This document shows, piece by piece, positions 53,295-63,350 of a stretch of DNA of 64,000 bases (its first letter is position 1; each line of letters starts with the position of its first letter). The notes under the pieces are model-generated. The model had not been told where the DNA came from. It saw nothing but the letters and a program-made list of their open reading frames with translations, and did not search any database. Both the position numbers and the translations under genes were made by a program. The stretch comes from Bartonella sp. M0177 (GTDB lineage Bacteria; Pseudomonadota; Alphaproteobacteria; Rhizobiales; Rhizobiaceae): contig NZ_JACFOY010000001.1 of the NCBI RefSeq assembly GCF_016102285.1, positions 372,001-436,000 of the forward strand. Direction: 5' to 3'.

Positions 53295-54329
53295 ATGAAG
53301 AAAACAGTTTTCGTAACCGGTGCCACCGGACTATTAGGCAATAATCTGGTTCGCCAATTGATCGACGCAGGCTATCATGTCAAAGCACTGGTCCGGTCGC
53401 GACAAAAGGCAAATAAGCAATTCGCCCCTCATGATGAACTTGAAATTATTGACGGCGATATGACCAATGTCGCAAGCTTTGAAAGCCATCTCAATGGCTG
53501 CGAAATCGTTTTTCATACCGCTGCATTTTTCCGCGATAATTATAAAGGCGGCAGCCACTGGGCTGATCTGGAAAAGATCAACATTAATGGTACAAAATGC
53601 TTGTTGGAAGCGGCCGCAAAATCGGGTGTCAAACAGTTTGTCCATGTCTCGTCGATCGCAGTTCTTGATGGTGAGGCCGGCACATTGATTGATGAGACAT
53701 GTGATAGGGACATAGAAAATTCTGATGATTACTATCGAAGCAAAATCATCAGTGAAAGAACAGTCAGAGAATTTGCTGCTCAATATCCGATGATGAAATG
53801 TTATTATATTTTACCGGGGTGGATGTGGGGCCCTGGTGATCTGGGGCCCACCTCGGCAGGACAACTTGCGCTCGATGTCATGAACAAGAAGTTGCCAGCC
53901 ATTGTTCCAGGGACCTTTTCGGTTGTTGATGCACGGGATGTTGCCGCTGCCCTGATCATGGTTACCTTCAAGGGCAAGTCGGGAGAACGTTATCTCGCAG
54001 CAGGCCGTCACATCCATATGAAAGACCTTGTATCCATGATCGGTCATTATGCCAATGTCAAAACGCCAACAAAGACCATACCAATGCCGCTATTGTACTG
54101 CATCGCTGTTTTGCAGGAAATTTATGGCAAGCTTACAGGAAAGCCCATTTTATTATCATTGGCTTCGGTCCGTTTGATGGCAAGCCAATATGATAGAACG
54201 CATTTCAGCATTGAAAAATATGAGAAAATTCTGGGGCTTCAATTCAGACCTTTAGAACAAACTCTGGCAGATACACTGTCTGATCTGAAAAATAGACAGC
54301 CGGATAAATTGGAAGTTTGTCCGCAATAA
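53295..54329 (+). CDS. NAD-dependent epimerase/dehydratase (extended SDR)
   Basis: 344 residues from ATG 53295; two TTG codons just upstream are not needed. The nucleotide-binding motif VTGATGLLGNNLVRQLIDAG and the active-site Tyr-x-x-x-Lys in DDYYRSKIISE are present, with SSIAVLDG supplying the Ser. The pattern is nearest to dihydroflavonol reductase/cinnamoyl-CoA reductase-like enzymes, which reduce aldehydes or ketones. The substrate is unknown. Control by the TetR neighbour fits a role in handling a toxic or signal molecule. Confidence 0.9.
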   Translation: MKKTVFVTGATGLLGNNLVRQLIDAGYHVKALVRSRQKANKQFAPHDELEIIDGDMTNVASFESHLNGCEIVFHTAAFFRDNYKGGSHWADLEKININGTKCLLEAAAKSGVKQFVHVSSIAVLDGEAGTLIDETCDRDIENSDDYYRSKIISERTVREFAAQYPMMKCYYILPGWMWGPGDLGPTSAGQLALDVMNKKLPAIVPGTFSVVDARDVAAALIMVTFKGKSGERYLAAGRHIHMKDLVSMIGHYANVKTPTKTIPMPLLYCIAVLQEIYGKLTGKPILLSLASVRLMASQYDRTHFSIEKYEKILGLQFRPLEQTLADTLSDLKNRQPDKLEVCPQ

Positions 54330-55040
54330 CGGATTTCCTCCAAAACAAAGAAAATGCGCCCTCATGCTTACTGCTGCTTTTTGACCGAAAACGGCATTTC
54401 ATTTTGTCGCTGACACTGATAGCCCCCGCCATCAAAGCGGACGGGAACCGTCTATTCGGGATTGCATGTGAGTTCTCAATGCTGTCAAGTATAACCGGTT
54501 TTAGAATAACCGGAGCAACCGGACGAGCCGCTTACCCCCAACTATCTCTCTTGATAGCAAAACAAGTATTGTTGTGATAATGTAATAGCAGTTTTTTTAA
54601 GTAAATTATGCGAATTTCTGTCTCCGATGGTTGTCAAAGCCATGGCAGAAGCAAAAATTTATTGCTTTTAACTATAGTCGGATGAGATGAACCTTTTTTG
54701 AAACAAGCTGCTGTGGAGCAAATGAGATTGTTTCCGAGAGATCGGATGTTGCTTTCGCTCACCAAACCATGGCAACTTTATAAAACTCGCGAGTGAATTA
54801 CAGTGTTAATTATTTTTTGAGTAAATAATATATATTACTATTTTTGTTTGTTATTTAATAAAATCACTATGGTATATATTTAATGTAAAGGTTTTTTATA
54901 TTTTAAATATTGAATATAAACGTTATTTTCTGAATTTGTTGGTTTGACAGAAGGACACTTTTTATAAGGTTGTTCAACTTGGATGACATTGTTATATAGT
55001 TTGCAAGATAAAAATCAGTAACAATTCGGGGAACCAGGTT
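54330..55040. other. Intergenic region with receptor fragment
   Basis: Its first half is the truncated receptor copy (54388-54786). The rest (54787-55040) is strongly AT-rich and probably holds the promoter of the polysaccharide locus; no box is recognised. Confidence 0.6.
54388..54786 (-). pseudogene. Truncated copy of the TonB receptor 5' region
   Basis: Corresponds to 51786-52175 (start region and leader of the receptor gene). The leader, GGAGA region and signal-peptide codons are still readable, but the frame is broken by indels and nothing of the plug or barrel remains. The break at 54388 is 58 bp after the SDR stop. It suggests that the TetR-SDR block was inserted or duplicated between two receptor copies. 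Confidence 0.8.
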
Positions 55041-56708
55041 ATGGGAAGATTTCTCCATTTTACATGGATATCGGCTTTATCGGCTCTTCTCTTGTCGGTC
55101 TTTAATGTGAGTAATGCGATGTCCGATAAATTATGTTTATATAGCGCGACAGACAATGACGACGAAGCTACAGATAGTGCTTGCCCGCATATTGATACCA
55201 CATCCGGTTTATATTTATCGTGGGTAGGAACGATAGATAGATCCGAACAAGAACCGGCTTCGATCCAATTGGAGGGTGAATATAAAGTAAACCGGTTTTT
55301 CCCGTCAAATACAGTTCTGACATTCGCTTCAACGCCGGCCGCTAATGACACAAAAGTAAAAAGTGGAAATACTAAACATCAGGAAACACCCGAAGAGCAA
55401 AATCATAATTTGTTAGGTCGGATGGACTGGTCTTTATTTTCGCCGGAAGGACGCGTTAGACTTCAGGAGAAAAATGGAATTCTAAGTTTGACTTGTTATT
55501 CCGGAAACGAGCATGCCGGTGTGGCTCTGAGTGCCCCGTTCGGAAACTTTCCGCAAACAACCAATTCATCTTTTATAATAAGTGGCAGAGCAGACGGTCG
55601 TTTCAAATTGGGTTTTGCAGACAAAAATAATTCTGTACCGGATGATGCAAAGACCTTTCCTGTTCATTCCGAAAAGACATCAAAGACTGATGATCAGTCG
55701 GATTTCGATTTGTTTGAACTGCCATCTTCAGGAAAAACCAGTAGCAAAATTATAATCGAATGCCCCAAAGAGGCCGCACATTTCGATATTGCCGCTATAA
55801 CGATTAAAACTGCAACGACTGAAAATTCAATCGCTACCTGGGTTTGGCACAAACAGAACTGGCTTCACTCACCCGCCGGTTTACTTGACTGGGCACAACA
55901 ATATCATATCAGCAAGCTTTATGTTCAGGTCGATATTCAGGATAATGTCATAGTCGATGAAGAACAGCTCGTCGAGTTTCTTGGAGAGGCGCATAAAAGA
56001 TCGATTGATATTTATGCAGTTGAAGGGGATGCGGATATGATTGTCGGAAAAGGTCAAGATCTTGCATTTCAAAGAACTCGATCCTTAGCGGCATTCCAGA
56101 AACGGCTTCCGGAAAATGCAAAATTTGCGGGACTGCAATATGACATAGAGCCTTATACCGATCCGAAATATTCAAAAGACCCAGCCAGAATGTGGGTTAA
56201 CTGGGCAGCAACTCTTATGAAAATGCATGAAATCTGGGGCGGACCAATTGATGTCATCATTCCGTACTGGATACAGAATAGCAATGACGGGAAAAATGCT
56301 CTGGAAAGTATCAAGGATCTGGGAAGTTTTACGGTTATGATTTACCGCACCAAGGAAACGGAAATAAATACTATTTCTGCGCGCTGGTTAATGTGGGGGG
56401 AAAAATTCAATACAAAAATTTCTGTCGCGTTGGAAAACGGACCGGTTAACGGGCAGGCAAAACTTTATTTCACGCCTGCGAAAGAGACAAACAAACAGAA
56501 TTACGGATCTGTTTTTCTCGTTCTTGCAAGGGCTGCAAATGGAGGAGAGAAAACAGTCTATCAACTTGACCATATCGAACAACCGGAAGCTGCCAAAATA
56601 AGCTTTCTCAAGCAGACAGAAGACTTAAGCGGCGTTCTCTCGCGTTTACGTCCTTATTTCAAAGCCTTTAGCAGTTTTAACGGATTAGCAATTCACGGCC
56701 TTCTTTGA
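55041..56708 (+). CDS. Secreted protein with TIM-barrel-like C-terminal domain
   Basis: 555 residues. A signal peptide ends near SNAMSDK (residue 26). Residues about 30-260 form a low-complexity beta-rich region with several cysteines. From about 262 (ATWVWHKQNWL) to 555 the alternating pattern of strands and helices (ISKLYVQVDIQ, RSIDIYAVEGDADM, FAGLQYDIEPYTD near residue 366, IDVIIPYWI, FTVMIYRTKE) looks like a glycoside hydrolase TIM barrel, with Asp-Ile-Glu a candidate acid. It lies 254 bp ahead of an exopolysaccharide export gene, so a periplasmic hydrolase for that polymer is the best guess. No named family is recognised. Confidence 0.75.
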   Translation: MGRFLHFTWISALSALLLSVFNVSNAMSDKLCLYSATDNDDEATDSACPHIDTTSGLYLSWVGTIDRSEQEPASIQLEGEYKVNRFFPSNTVLTFASTPAANDTKVKSGNTKHQETPEEQNHNLLGRMDWSLFSPEGRVRLQEKNGILSLTCYSGNEHAGVALSAPFGNFPQTTNSSFIISGRADGRFKLGFADKNNSVPDDAKTFPVHSEKTSKTDDQSDFDLFELPSSGKTSSKIIIECPKEAAHFDIAAITIKTATTENSIATWVWHKQNWLHSPAGLLDWAQQYHISKLYVQVDIQDNVIVDEEQLVEFLGEAHKRSIDIYAVEGDADMIVGKGQDLAFQRTRSLAAFQKRLPENAKFAGLQYDIEPYTDPKYSKDPARMWVNWAATLMKMHEIWGGPIDVIIPYWIQNSNDGKNALESIKDLGSFTVMIYRTKETEINTISARWLMWGEKFNTKISVALENGPVNGQAKLYFTPAKETNKQNYGSVFLVLARAANGGEKTVYQLDHIEQPEAAKISFLKQTEDLSGVLSRLRPYFKAFSSFNGLAIHGLL

Positions 56709-56962
56709 TTGAAGCTATGACGAGAGACCGAAGTTACAACGGCACATCGGGATAATTTTAACCTGTGGTAGAGTCTTTTTAAGACAATTTCGATTTGAAA
56801 TCACAACAGGTCAAAAAGTTTTTAAGAGCAATCTCTGGAAAAATAGGATAAAAGATTTATTTAAGATTGGCTGATATTTTGTTGGGTCGCAATATATACA
56901 AATAAAAATTCTTGTTAGCGAACAAGTGTAATTTTGTTTCTGACGAGAGGCATGGTGGTTAA

Positions 56963-59818
56963 GTGGCATGCCATAGAGGCGATGATAAACTATTTTTCAG
57001 ACTGTTGATCACGATTATTTCGTCTTCAGGAGTGTTTTTTACCGCGTCAGCATTTGCTCAGGTGCCGTCAGGAGCACGCGCAAATGATAATTTTTGGTCA
57101 GTTCGCAACCATCAGAAACTGGCAGATGCAAAATCCATGGCACTTGGTGGAAAGCCTTTGAATTTTGATATTCCACTGGAAAAAGCGTCACCACCCGGAG
57201 CTAAAAGCCGCTCTCTATTGAATAATGATGTCAAAGTTCTTTTTGAACAGGGCTATCAAGCGCGACAACAGGGGCATTATAAAAAAGCCATTGAAAAACT
57301 GGAAAAAGCTTCTGCTTTATCACCCGACAATCCGGATATTTTAAGAGAATTGGGGTTATCTTTCATGGGGCTCGGCGAGCTTGACAAAGCCGAGCCGATA
57401 TTTCGTCGACTGCTCGAAATGGTTCCGGATGATATCGAGGTCAAAACCGGTTTGGTAAAAATAGATTACGCTCATAACAATCTTGAAGAGGCAAAGCATT
57501 ACACTGAAGAAATTTTGGCATTAAAGCCGGATAATGAAGAAGTGAAGCCACTCCAAACAGAAATATTGAATGCAATAGTTTTTCAGAAAAAGCTTGAACA
57601 TACGACCAAAGCGAGTTCCGTTGTCCGCTCTCCATTTATAAATGATTTGAAATCGATAAATCTGTACTTTGCTAAAAAAGATTATGACAATATTGAGCAA
57701 AATGACGGATCCGACAATTTACCCGACATTATAAGAGAAAACCGGACGAGCAATTATTTTTTTGGGCTTTCTCCCGCCATCCGGTCAAATGTTTCTGATC
57801 GTACTGTGGCTAATGATTTGGCAAAACGCGGTTTTATATTTCTCACAATGGGCAAAGTGGAGGAAGCTCAAGCAGATTTCGAAAAAGCTTTGCGTTTAGC
57901 GCCAACGCTGAGCTTGGCACAACTGGGAAAAGCCGCAATATTGTATTGGCAAGGTGATTTCTTTTCAGCCAAGGAAATGGTTGATCATGTCATATCAATG
58001 GAGCCGGAAAATCCAATTGCGCGCGACTTCAAATTCCGTATAGACGCGGCCATAAAATTTTCACAGACGGAAGATAAAACTAAAAACGAATACCTGTCTG
58101 GAGAACCATTGAGTGATGTTTCGGACAACAAGCAGAAAACTGTGGGGCAGTTATACGAAATTGGCAGCAATGAACGCAAAGCCCAGCATTTTGATCTTGC
58201 CAAACAGCATTTTGAAGCTGCTTTAGCTCTCGAACCGGACAATGCGGATATCCTTGTTCAATTGGGGATTACACTTCTTGCACTAGGAGATCTGGATGCA
58301 GCAAAAGAAAATTTTAGTCGGGCTTTAATGATAGCACCGGATTACACCGATGCGAATTTGGGCTTGGCACGTATCGCCTATTGGACGGGCGAACTTGATA
58401 AGGCAAAAGCCCTTTGCGAAATGGCATTGTCGCAGTCACCCGACAATGAAGAATTGACGAGCTTGTTAAAAGACATTGAACGCGCGATCGCTTCAAAAAA
58501 CAAAATCGCCAAATATGGCGGTACAGGCAATTCGTCCAATGGGATGGAAAAAGACAACCCGCAGCTCGTAGAGATTAATCATCTCGCTCAACAAGCGGCA
58601 GAGATTGTTGCTTCAGGGAAAAACTTCGCCCATGCGGAAGCTCTTTATCGACAGGCTTTATCACTAACGCCTCAAAATGTTGATCTGTTAATAAAGCTCG
58701 GCAATGTTCTATCGTTTCAGAAGAAATTTGCTGAAGCCGATAAGATATTTGATCGGGCTCTCGAAATTTCACCGGATGCTCTCGAAGCCTCGCTTGGCAA
58801 AGTTAATGTAGCGCTTTGGCAAAATAATTATTCTCTGGCCAGACATCGTATTGATGCATTGTTGCTTCGTTACCCTGAAAACGAAGAGGTGGCTTTGTCC
58901 GACGCGGCGCTTTATATGGCGGAACATCAATATAAGCGGGCAATCACAGTCTATAACCGCATTTTGGAGAAAAATAGCAAAAATGTTCAGGCATGGTTAG
59001 GTAGGGGGGACGCCAAACGTGGCCTTTTACGTGATCGGGAAGCAGTTAATGATTACGATCAGGCCCGTATAATTGCCCCTGACAGTAAAGAAACTCTCGA
59101 GCGTATTCAAAGGCCTATCCGTAAACGGTGGCGTCTTGACATCGATAGTACTTATAGCGAATTGACTGCACCTTATAAAAACTGGCGGGAAGGTGGCGTG
59201 GCGCTTTCCTATCAATTGTCAGAAACGACGATATTGACCGGCCGTTTAGGTCTTTCCAATCGTTTCAGTATGGATGACCAGCAGTTCGAGCTCGCAATTG
59301 CCCACCAATTCCGACCGGCTGTTTGGGGTTATTTGGCGGGGGTCGTGACACCGGATGCAGATTTTCTGGCACGATATATTTTACGCGCGGGTGGTAGCAG
59401 CAATATCGGCAGACTGGGAAAAGTCGGCATGCTCGGAGCGACACTCGATACCAAAAGCGAATGGTATGACAATGGCGTTGTCAAAACTATAACTCCCGGC
59501 TTGAGACAAACTTTCTTCAAAGATCGTATGACCATATTTGCCCAATGGATTAATGTTTTTGACCAGAAGAACCAACATTCGGGAGGCTATCTTTTGCGAG
59601 CAGATACCAATCCTGTCGACCGGTTTCACTTTAATATAGGATATTCGAGTACTCTGGAATCGTCAGGTGATGTTCTTATCCCGACAAAGACGATATTCGG
59701 AAATATCGCGTTTGATATAACAGAAGACTTAACAATTGGTGCTAATCTGGCCAAGGAACAACGTACGAATGCTTATAATCGCTTGGTTTATGGTTTGAAT
59801 TTGACGCGGCGCTTTTGA
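56963..59818 (+). CDS. TPR-rich outer-membrane export protein with YaiO-like barrel
   Basis: 951 residues from GTG 56963 (GAGAGG site upstream). A signal peptide (about 1-33, LLITIISSSGVFFTASAFAQ) is followed by about 13 TPR units in clusters (about 78-190, 285-370, 395-500, 540-715; e.g. YKKAIEKLEKASALSPDN). The last 230 residues (from RRWRLDIDSTYSEL) form a beta barrel ending in NLTRRF, as in the YaiO family. The layout equals PgaA, BcsC or PelB, outer-membrane pores for synthase-made polysaccharides. It overlaps the next gene in a TGATG junction. Confidence 0.85.
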   Translation: MACHRGDDKLFFRLLITIISSSGVFFTASAFAQVPSGARANDNFWSVRNHQKLADAKSMALGGKPLNFDIPLEKASPPGAKSRSLLNNDVKVLFEQGYQARQQGHYKKAIEKLEKASALSPDNPDILRELGLSFMGLGELDKAEPIFRRLLEMVPDDIEVKTGLVKIDYAHNNLEEAKHYTEEILALKPDNEEVKPLQTEILNAIVFQKKLEHTTKASSVVRSPFINDLKSINLYFAKKDYDNIEQNDGSDNLPDIIRENRTSNYFFGLSPAIRSNVSDRTVANDLAKRGFIFLTMGKVEEAQADFEKALRLAPTLSLAQLGKAAILYWQGDFFSAKEMVDHVISMEPENPIARDFKFRIDAAIKFSQTEDKTKNEYLSGEPLSDVSDNKQKTVGQLYEIGSNERKAQHFDLAKQHFEAALALEPDNADILVQLGITLLALGDLDAAKENFSRALMIAPDYTDANLGLARIAYWTGELDKAKALCEMALSQSPDNEELTSLLKDIERAIASKNKIAKYGGTGNSSNGMEKDNPQLVEINHLAQQAAEIVASGKNFAHAEALYRQALSLTPQNVDLLIKLGNVLSFQKKFAEADKIFDRALEISPDALEASLGKVNVALWQNNYSLARHRIDALLLRYPENEEVALSDAALYMAEHQYKRAITVYNRILEKNSKNVQAWLGRGDAKRGLLRDREAVNDYDQARIIAPDSKETLERIQRPIRKRWRLDIDSTYSELTAPYKNWREGGVALSYQLSETTILTGRLGLSNRFSMDDQQFELAIAHQFRPAVWGYLAGVVTPDADFLARYILRAGGSSNIGRLGKVGMLGATLDTKSEWYDNGVVKTITPGLRQTFFKDRMTIFAQWINVFDQKNQHSGGYLLRADTNPVDRFHFNIGYSSTLESSGDVLIPTKTIFGNIAFDITEDLTIGANLAKEQRTNAYNRLVYGLNLTRRF

Positions 59819-60846
59819 TGATCAACATTAACATTCAATGGATAATGGGGGCAATTTTTATAGGCCTTTTTTATGCCTGTCTGGCAGTGTTGATGCTGGT
59901 CGTCATGATCGTTTTTCATTTCAGGATGGTCAACAACCGCAAGCGGATGATCAAACTCAGAGAAAAATTCGAGACCTTTTTGGATAGTCTGGAACAGGGC
60001 GAAATATCTTCAAAACAGAAGAAAAAATTTTCAACGCGGCAACTTATGCGTCTTGTGCCTTACTTCCGTGCTATTCCGGATAAAGAAAAGCATCAATTGG
60101 CGATTGAATATTTTATTCAAACAGGTTTGGTTAAAGTCTTAGCCAAAAAAATGCGTTTTTCTTCACGTTCGAAACGTGTGCAAATTATCGAAACCCTTGC
60201 ATTGTTTCCGGATAAAACTGCTCAAAAAGTTTTGCATGAAGGGTTGAAGGATGTTTCGCAAAAAGTTCGTCTCGCTTCGGCTATCGCTTTAATGGAGAAT
60301 GATGCTCCCTGGTGGCTCTATGATGTTGTTTCAAGCCTGCCGAATTCGAAAACAAACGTAAGTAAATATTTAAAACCTGATGTGGAAAATGAAAGTCGTG
60401 TTGAAAAATTGGCCAATGTGGCAAGTCTAACAATTATGCCACCGCTCATGCGCTGCGATGCAATTAATATCTTGGCCGAAAATGCCGGTTTTGAAACTCT
60501 ATCGTTAGCGATGACACAAAAAATTAATATTGCGAGCAACAACGATTTATCTTCTTCCAAAGAATACAGAGAACCAATTTTCAAGATACCGGAAGACGAT
60601 AAGGCCGATGACCGCTATAGCGAAACCGTTTCGTTGGATGATGAGGAAATCGATATCGAACAATTTAACAAGGTGTTTGCAAATCTTCTGGATGATGATG
60701 CGTTACCGGTGCTTTATGCTGCTGGCAAGGCATTACTGAAGACGGGAGATCGTGGGCACAAAATATTGGAAAATACTAAACAGAATGGAAGCGCACGAGC
60801 AAAAAGGGTGGCTGCTTTTTTTCTGAGGAGCGAGAAAATAGAATGA
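59818..60846 (+). CDS. Inner-membrane protein with HEAT-like repeats
   Basis: 342 residues. One transmembrane helix (about 8-36, GAIFIGLFYACLAVLMLVVMIVF) is followed by a cytosolic alpha-helical part with HEAT-like repeats at about 75-175 (IIETLALFPDKTAQKVLHEGLKDVSQKVRLASAIALME) and again near the C-terminus. The start is ATG 59818, overlapping the TPR gene stop; a TTG just ahead is discounted. Proteins of this kind lie between YaiO-type and GT2 genes in other polysaccharide loci. It probably scaffolds the synthase. It overlaps the GT2 gene by 4 bp. Confidence 0.75.
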   Translation: MININIQWIMGAIFIGLFYACLAVLMLVVMIVFHFRMVNNRKRMIKLREKFETFLDSLEQGEISSKQKKKFSTRQLMRLVPYFRAIPDKEKHQLAIEYFIQTGLVKVLAKKMRFSSRSKRVQIIETLALFPDKTAQKVLHEGLKDVSQKVRLASAIALMENDAPWWLYDVVSSLPNSKTNVSKYLKPDVENESRVEKLANVASLTIMPPLMRCDAINILAENAGFETLSLAMTQKINIASNNDLSSSKEYREPIFKIPEDDKADDRYSETVSLDDEEIDIEQFNKVFANLLDDDALPVLYAAGKALLKTGDRGHKILENTKQNGSARAKRVAAFFLRSEKIE

Positions 60847-62273
60847 TTGACTCGCTAAAGTTTTGGCTTTTTACCGTAACGTTTTCCATTATATTTGTTT
60901 TTTTCAGTTTGTGGGTCATCATCATGCTCGTTCAGCTGTTTTTGGCTCTTTATGCCTATTTCAGTCGAGCCTCAGTGCCGAAGAATGGTCTTCTTTGGCA
61001 CCGTTATTTTGATACCGCACCGCCAATTTCGATCATCGTTCCGGCTTATAATGAAGAGAAAAACATCGTCCAGTCGGTTTATTCCCTCATCTCGCTGGAC
61101 TATCCGGCTTTCGAGGTCATCATCGTCAATGACGGCTCGAAAGACAACATGCTCGACGAATTGATCAAAGAATTCGAACTGGAAGAGAGCAACAGAGAAT
61201 ATGAAACAATTCTGGCTTTCAATCCCATTCGCAACATCTATGTTTCAAAAAAATTTGGTCGTCTTGTCGTAGTGGACAAAGAAAATGGTGGCAAGGCAGA
61301 CGCGCAAAATGCAGGCATCAGCGTTTCGCGTATGTCGCTTCTTTGCATGGTGGATGCCGATACTATTCTGGAGCCGGATGGTCTTTTGCGCATGGTCCAG
61401 CCTTTTATTGACGATCCGGCGCGTACAGTTGCGGTGGGTGGGAGCGTAATGATAGCCAATGGCTCCAAAATCAGTTCCGGCCGGTTGACGCGCGTTGCCA
61501 TACGCTTCAATTTTCTTGTTTATTTTCAAATTCTGGAATATTTGCGTGCGTTTTTAATGGCTCGTGTGGCGTGGAGTTACGTCAATTGTTTAACATTGAT
61601 ATCGGGTGCTTTCGGCGTCTTTAGCCGGCGTGAGGTTATGGCTGTTGGCGGTTATACGCGGGGATCCGTCGGCGAAGATTTTGATTTAGTGATCAAGCTA
61701 CATCGATATATGCTGGAAAACAAACGCGATTATCGTATTACTTTTGTGCCCGATGCTGTTTGTTGGACGGAAGCGCCGGAAAGTCTTTCTGTTCTTGCCA
61801 AACAACGCACGCGTTGGCAAAGAGGCGCTTTGGAAGTTTATTTTCGTCATCAGGATATTATGTTCAACAGACGCTATGGACGCATCGGTTTTGTCGGTAT
61901 GCCGATGGTGTTTGTTATTGATGTTGTAAATCCGCTGCTGGAACTATTCAGCTATATTCTTTTTCCGATTGTCTTTTATTTCAAAGCCATGACGTTCGAG
62001 TTTTTACTCTCGTTCATTTTTATGGCGTTTATGTATGGAATATTCGTCAGCTTGTTTTCAATATCGCTTGAACAAATGCATCTTGGTTTTTTGCGTAAAG
62101 CAAAATACATATTTATTCTTTTTCTGTCTTCAATCATCGAATGTTTCGGCTATCGCCAAATCAATACATTCTGGAGGATAAAAGCCGCCGGAGAATATTT
62201 TTCAGGAAAAACTTCATGGGGCGAAATCAAACGCACCGGTTTTGACGAGGTCAAGAAAAAAACGGCCCAATAA
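60843..62273 (+). CDS. Family 2 glycosyltransferase, processive polysaccharide synthase
   Basis: 476 residues, close to PgaC/IcaA and hyaluronan synthase types. N-terminal helices (about 5-40) precede the GT-A domain: PPISIIVPAYNEEKN, VVDKENGGKADAQNAG, MVDADTIL (DxD), VGEDFDLVIKL and the processive motif QRTRWQRGALE (QxxRW). Four C-terminal helices form the export channel (about 340-440). The Asp, DxD, ED and QxxRW elements of active synthases are all intact. No PilZ domain is seen in the operon. A strong terminator follows. Product unknown; GlcNAc polymer is one possibility. Confidence 0.92.
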   Translation: MIDSLKFWLFTVTFSIIFVFFSLWVIIMLVQLFLALYAYFSRASVPKNGLLWHRYFDTAPPISIIVPAYNEEKNIVQSVYSLISLDYPAFEVIIVNDGSKDNMLDELIKEFELEESNREYETILAFNPIRNIYVSKKFGRLVVVDKENGGKADAQNAGISVSRMSLLCMVDADTILEPDGLLRMVQPFIDDPARTVAVGGSVMIANGSKISSGRLTRVAIRFNFLVYFQILEYLRAFLMARVAWSYVNCLTLISGAFGVFSRREVMAVGGYTRGSVGEDFDLVIKLHRYMLENKRDYRITFVPDAVCWTEAPESLSVLAKQRTRWQRGALEVYFRHQDIMFNRRYGRIGFVGMPMVFVIDVVNPLLELFSYILFPIVFYFKAMTFEFLLSFIFMAFMYGIFVSLFSISLEQMHLGFLRKAKYIFILFLSSIIECFGYRQINTFWRIKAAGEYFSGKTSWGEIKRTGFDEVKKKTAQ

Positions 62274-62283
62274 ATTTTCCAAT

Positions 62284-62318
62284 GCTCCAGCGGATAAAAC
62301 CGCTGGAGCTAATTTTTT
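62284..62318 (+). terminator. Terminator of the polysaccharide operon
   Basis: GCTCCAGCGG (62284-62293) pairs perfectly with CCGCTGGAGC (62300-62309) over ATAAAA, followed by TAATTTTTT. It ends the GT2 operon 10 bp after its stop and lies 30 bp before the convergent epimerase gene. Confidence 0.92.
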
Positions 62319-62347
62319 AAACATGGTTCTTCGCAATTATTGCGTGC

Positions 62348-63349
62348 TTATTTAACGACGAAACCATGCTTATATGGATCGCGATCGTCGATAAATATTG
62401 TGTTGAACCCTGTCATCCTCGCCCATCCTGCAACGGACGGAATAATGGCCGGAAGTCCCTCTACATCGGTCAATTTTTCAACACGGCCTTCAAAGATAGA
62501 ACCGATGATCGATTCATGGACAAAATTATCACCGGCTTTCAGAATTCCCTTGGCTGTCAATTGTGCCATTCGTGCCGAGGTTCCGGTGCCGCAAGGCGAG
62601 CGATCAATGGCTTTATCGCCGTAAAACACAGCATTGCGTCCATTGGCTCCGGGCTTTGTCGGTTTTCCTGTCCACATAATATGGCTCAAGACATTGATTT
62701 CGGGTTTTTGCGGATGCTGGAAGCTATAGAGTTCATTCAGTCTTTTCCGCAATACAGGACTCCATGCGATAAGCTGCAACGCATTATAGTCGGCCATATC
62801 GGTGTAATTTTTTTGTGGTTCGACAATGGCATAAAAATTACCACCATAAGCGACATCCACTTTAAGCAGGCCCAAGTCCGGACATTCGACCTCTAGATCC
62901 TGTTTGTAGAGGAAAGCCGGCACATTTGTCAGGCGAACTTTTTCCACATAAGGGCCATTTTGCTCATATGTAATGTCGACTTTTCCAGCCGGAGTATCCA
63001 GACTGAGTTTTCCCGGAATGCGCGGCGTAATAAGTCCATATTCGATGGCCATTGTAACGGTTCCGATTGTGCCATGTCCGCACATAGGCAAACATCCGGA
63101 AGTTTCGATATAGAGGACGCCAATATCACAATCATCGCGTGTTGACGGATAAAGAATAGAGCCGGACATCATATCATGCCCGCGCGGTTCGAACATCAAA
63201 CCGGTTCTGATCCAGTCGAATTCACGTAAAAAATGCAGGCGCTTTTCCATCATGGTTTTGCCTTGCAGAAGCGGACCGCCACCGGCAACCAGACGAACAG
63301 GATTACCACATGTATGACCATCAATACAGAAAAACGAATATTTCGCCAT
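62348..63349 (-). CDS. 4-hydroxyproline 2-epimerase (proline racemase family)
   Basis: 333 residues from ATG 63349 (MAKYSFFCIDGHTCGNPVRLV); the earlier in-frame start lies in the upstream gene's end. Two catalytic cysteines are visible, in MCGHGTIG and in SPCGTGTSARMA, the pair that defines racemase/epimerase members (dehydratases have Thr instead of one Cys). It converts trans-4-hydroxy-L-proline to cis-4-hydroxy-D-proline, the entry step of hydroxyproline breakdown. The FAD oxidoreductase next to it fits the second step. Confidence 0.92.
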   Translation of the reverse strand: MAKYSFFCIDGHTCGNPVRLVAGGGPLLQGKTMMEKRLHFLREFDWIRTGLMFEPRGHDMMSGSILYPSTRDDCDIGVLYIETSGCLPMCGHGTIGTVTMAIEYGLITPRIPGKLSLDTPAGKVDITYEQNGPYVEKVRLTNVPAFLYKQDLEVECPDLGLLKVDVAYGGNFYAIVEPQKNYTDMADYNALQLIAWSPVLRKRLNELYSFQHPQKPEINVLSHIMWTGKPTKPGANGRNAVFYGDKAIDRSPCGTGTSARMAQLTAKGILKAGDNFVHESIIGSIFEGRVEKLTDVEGLPAIIPSVAGWARMTGFNTIFIDDRDPYKHGFVVK

Positions 63350-63350
63350 G

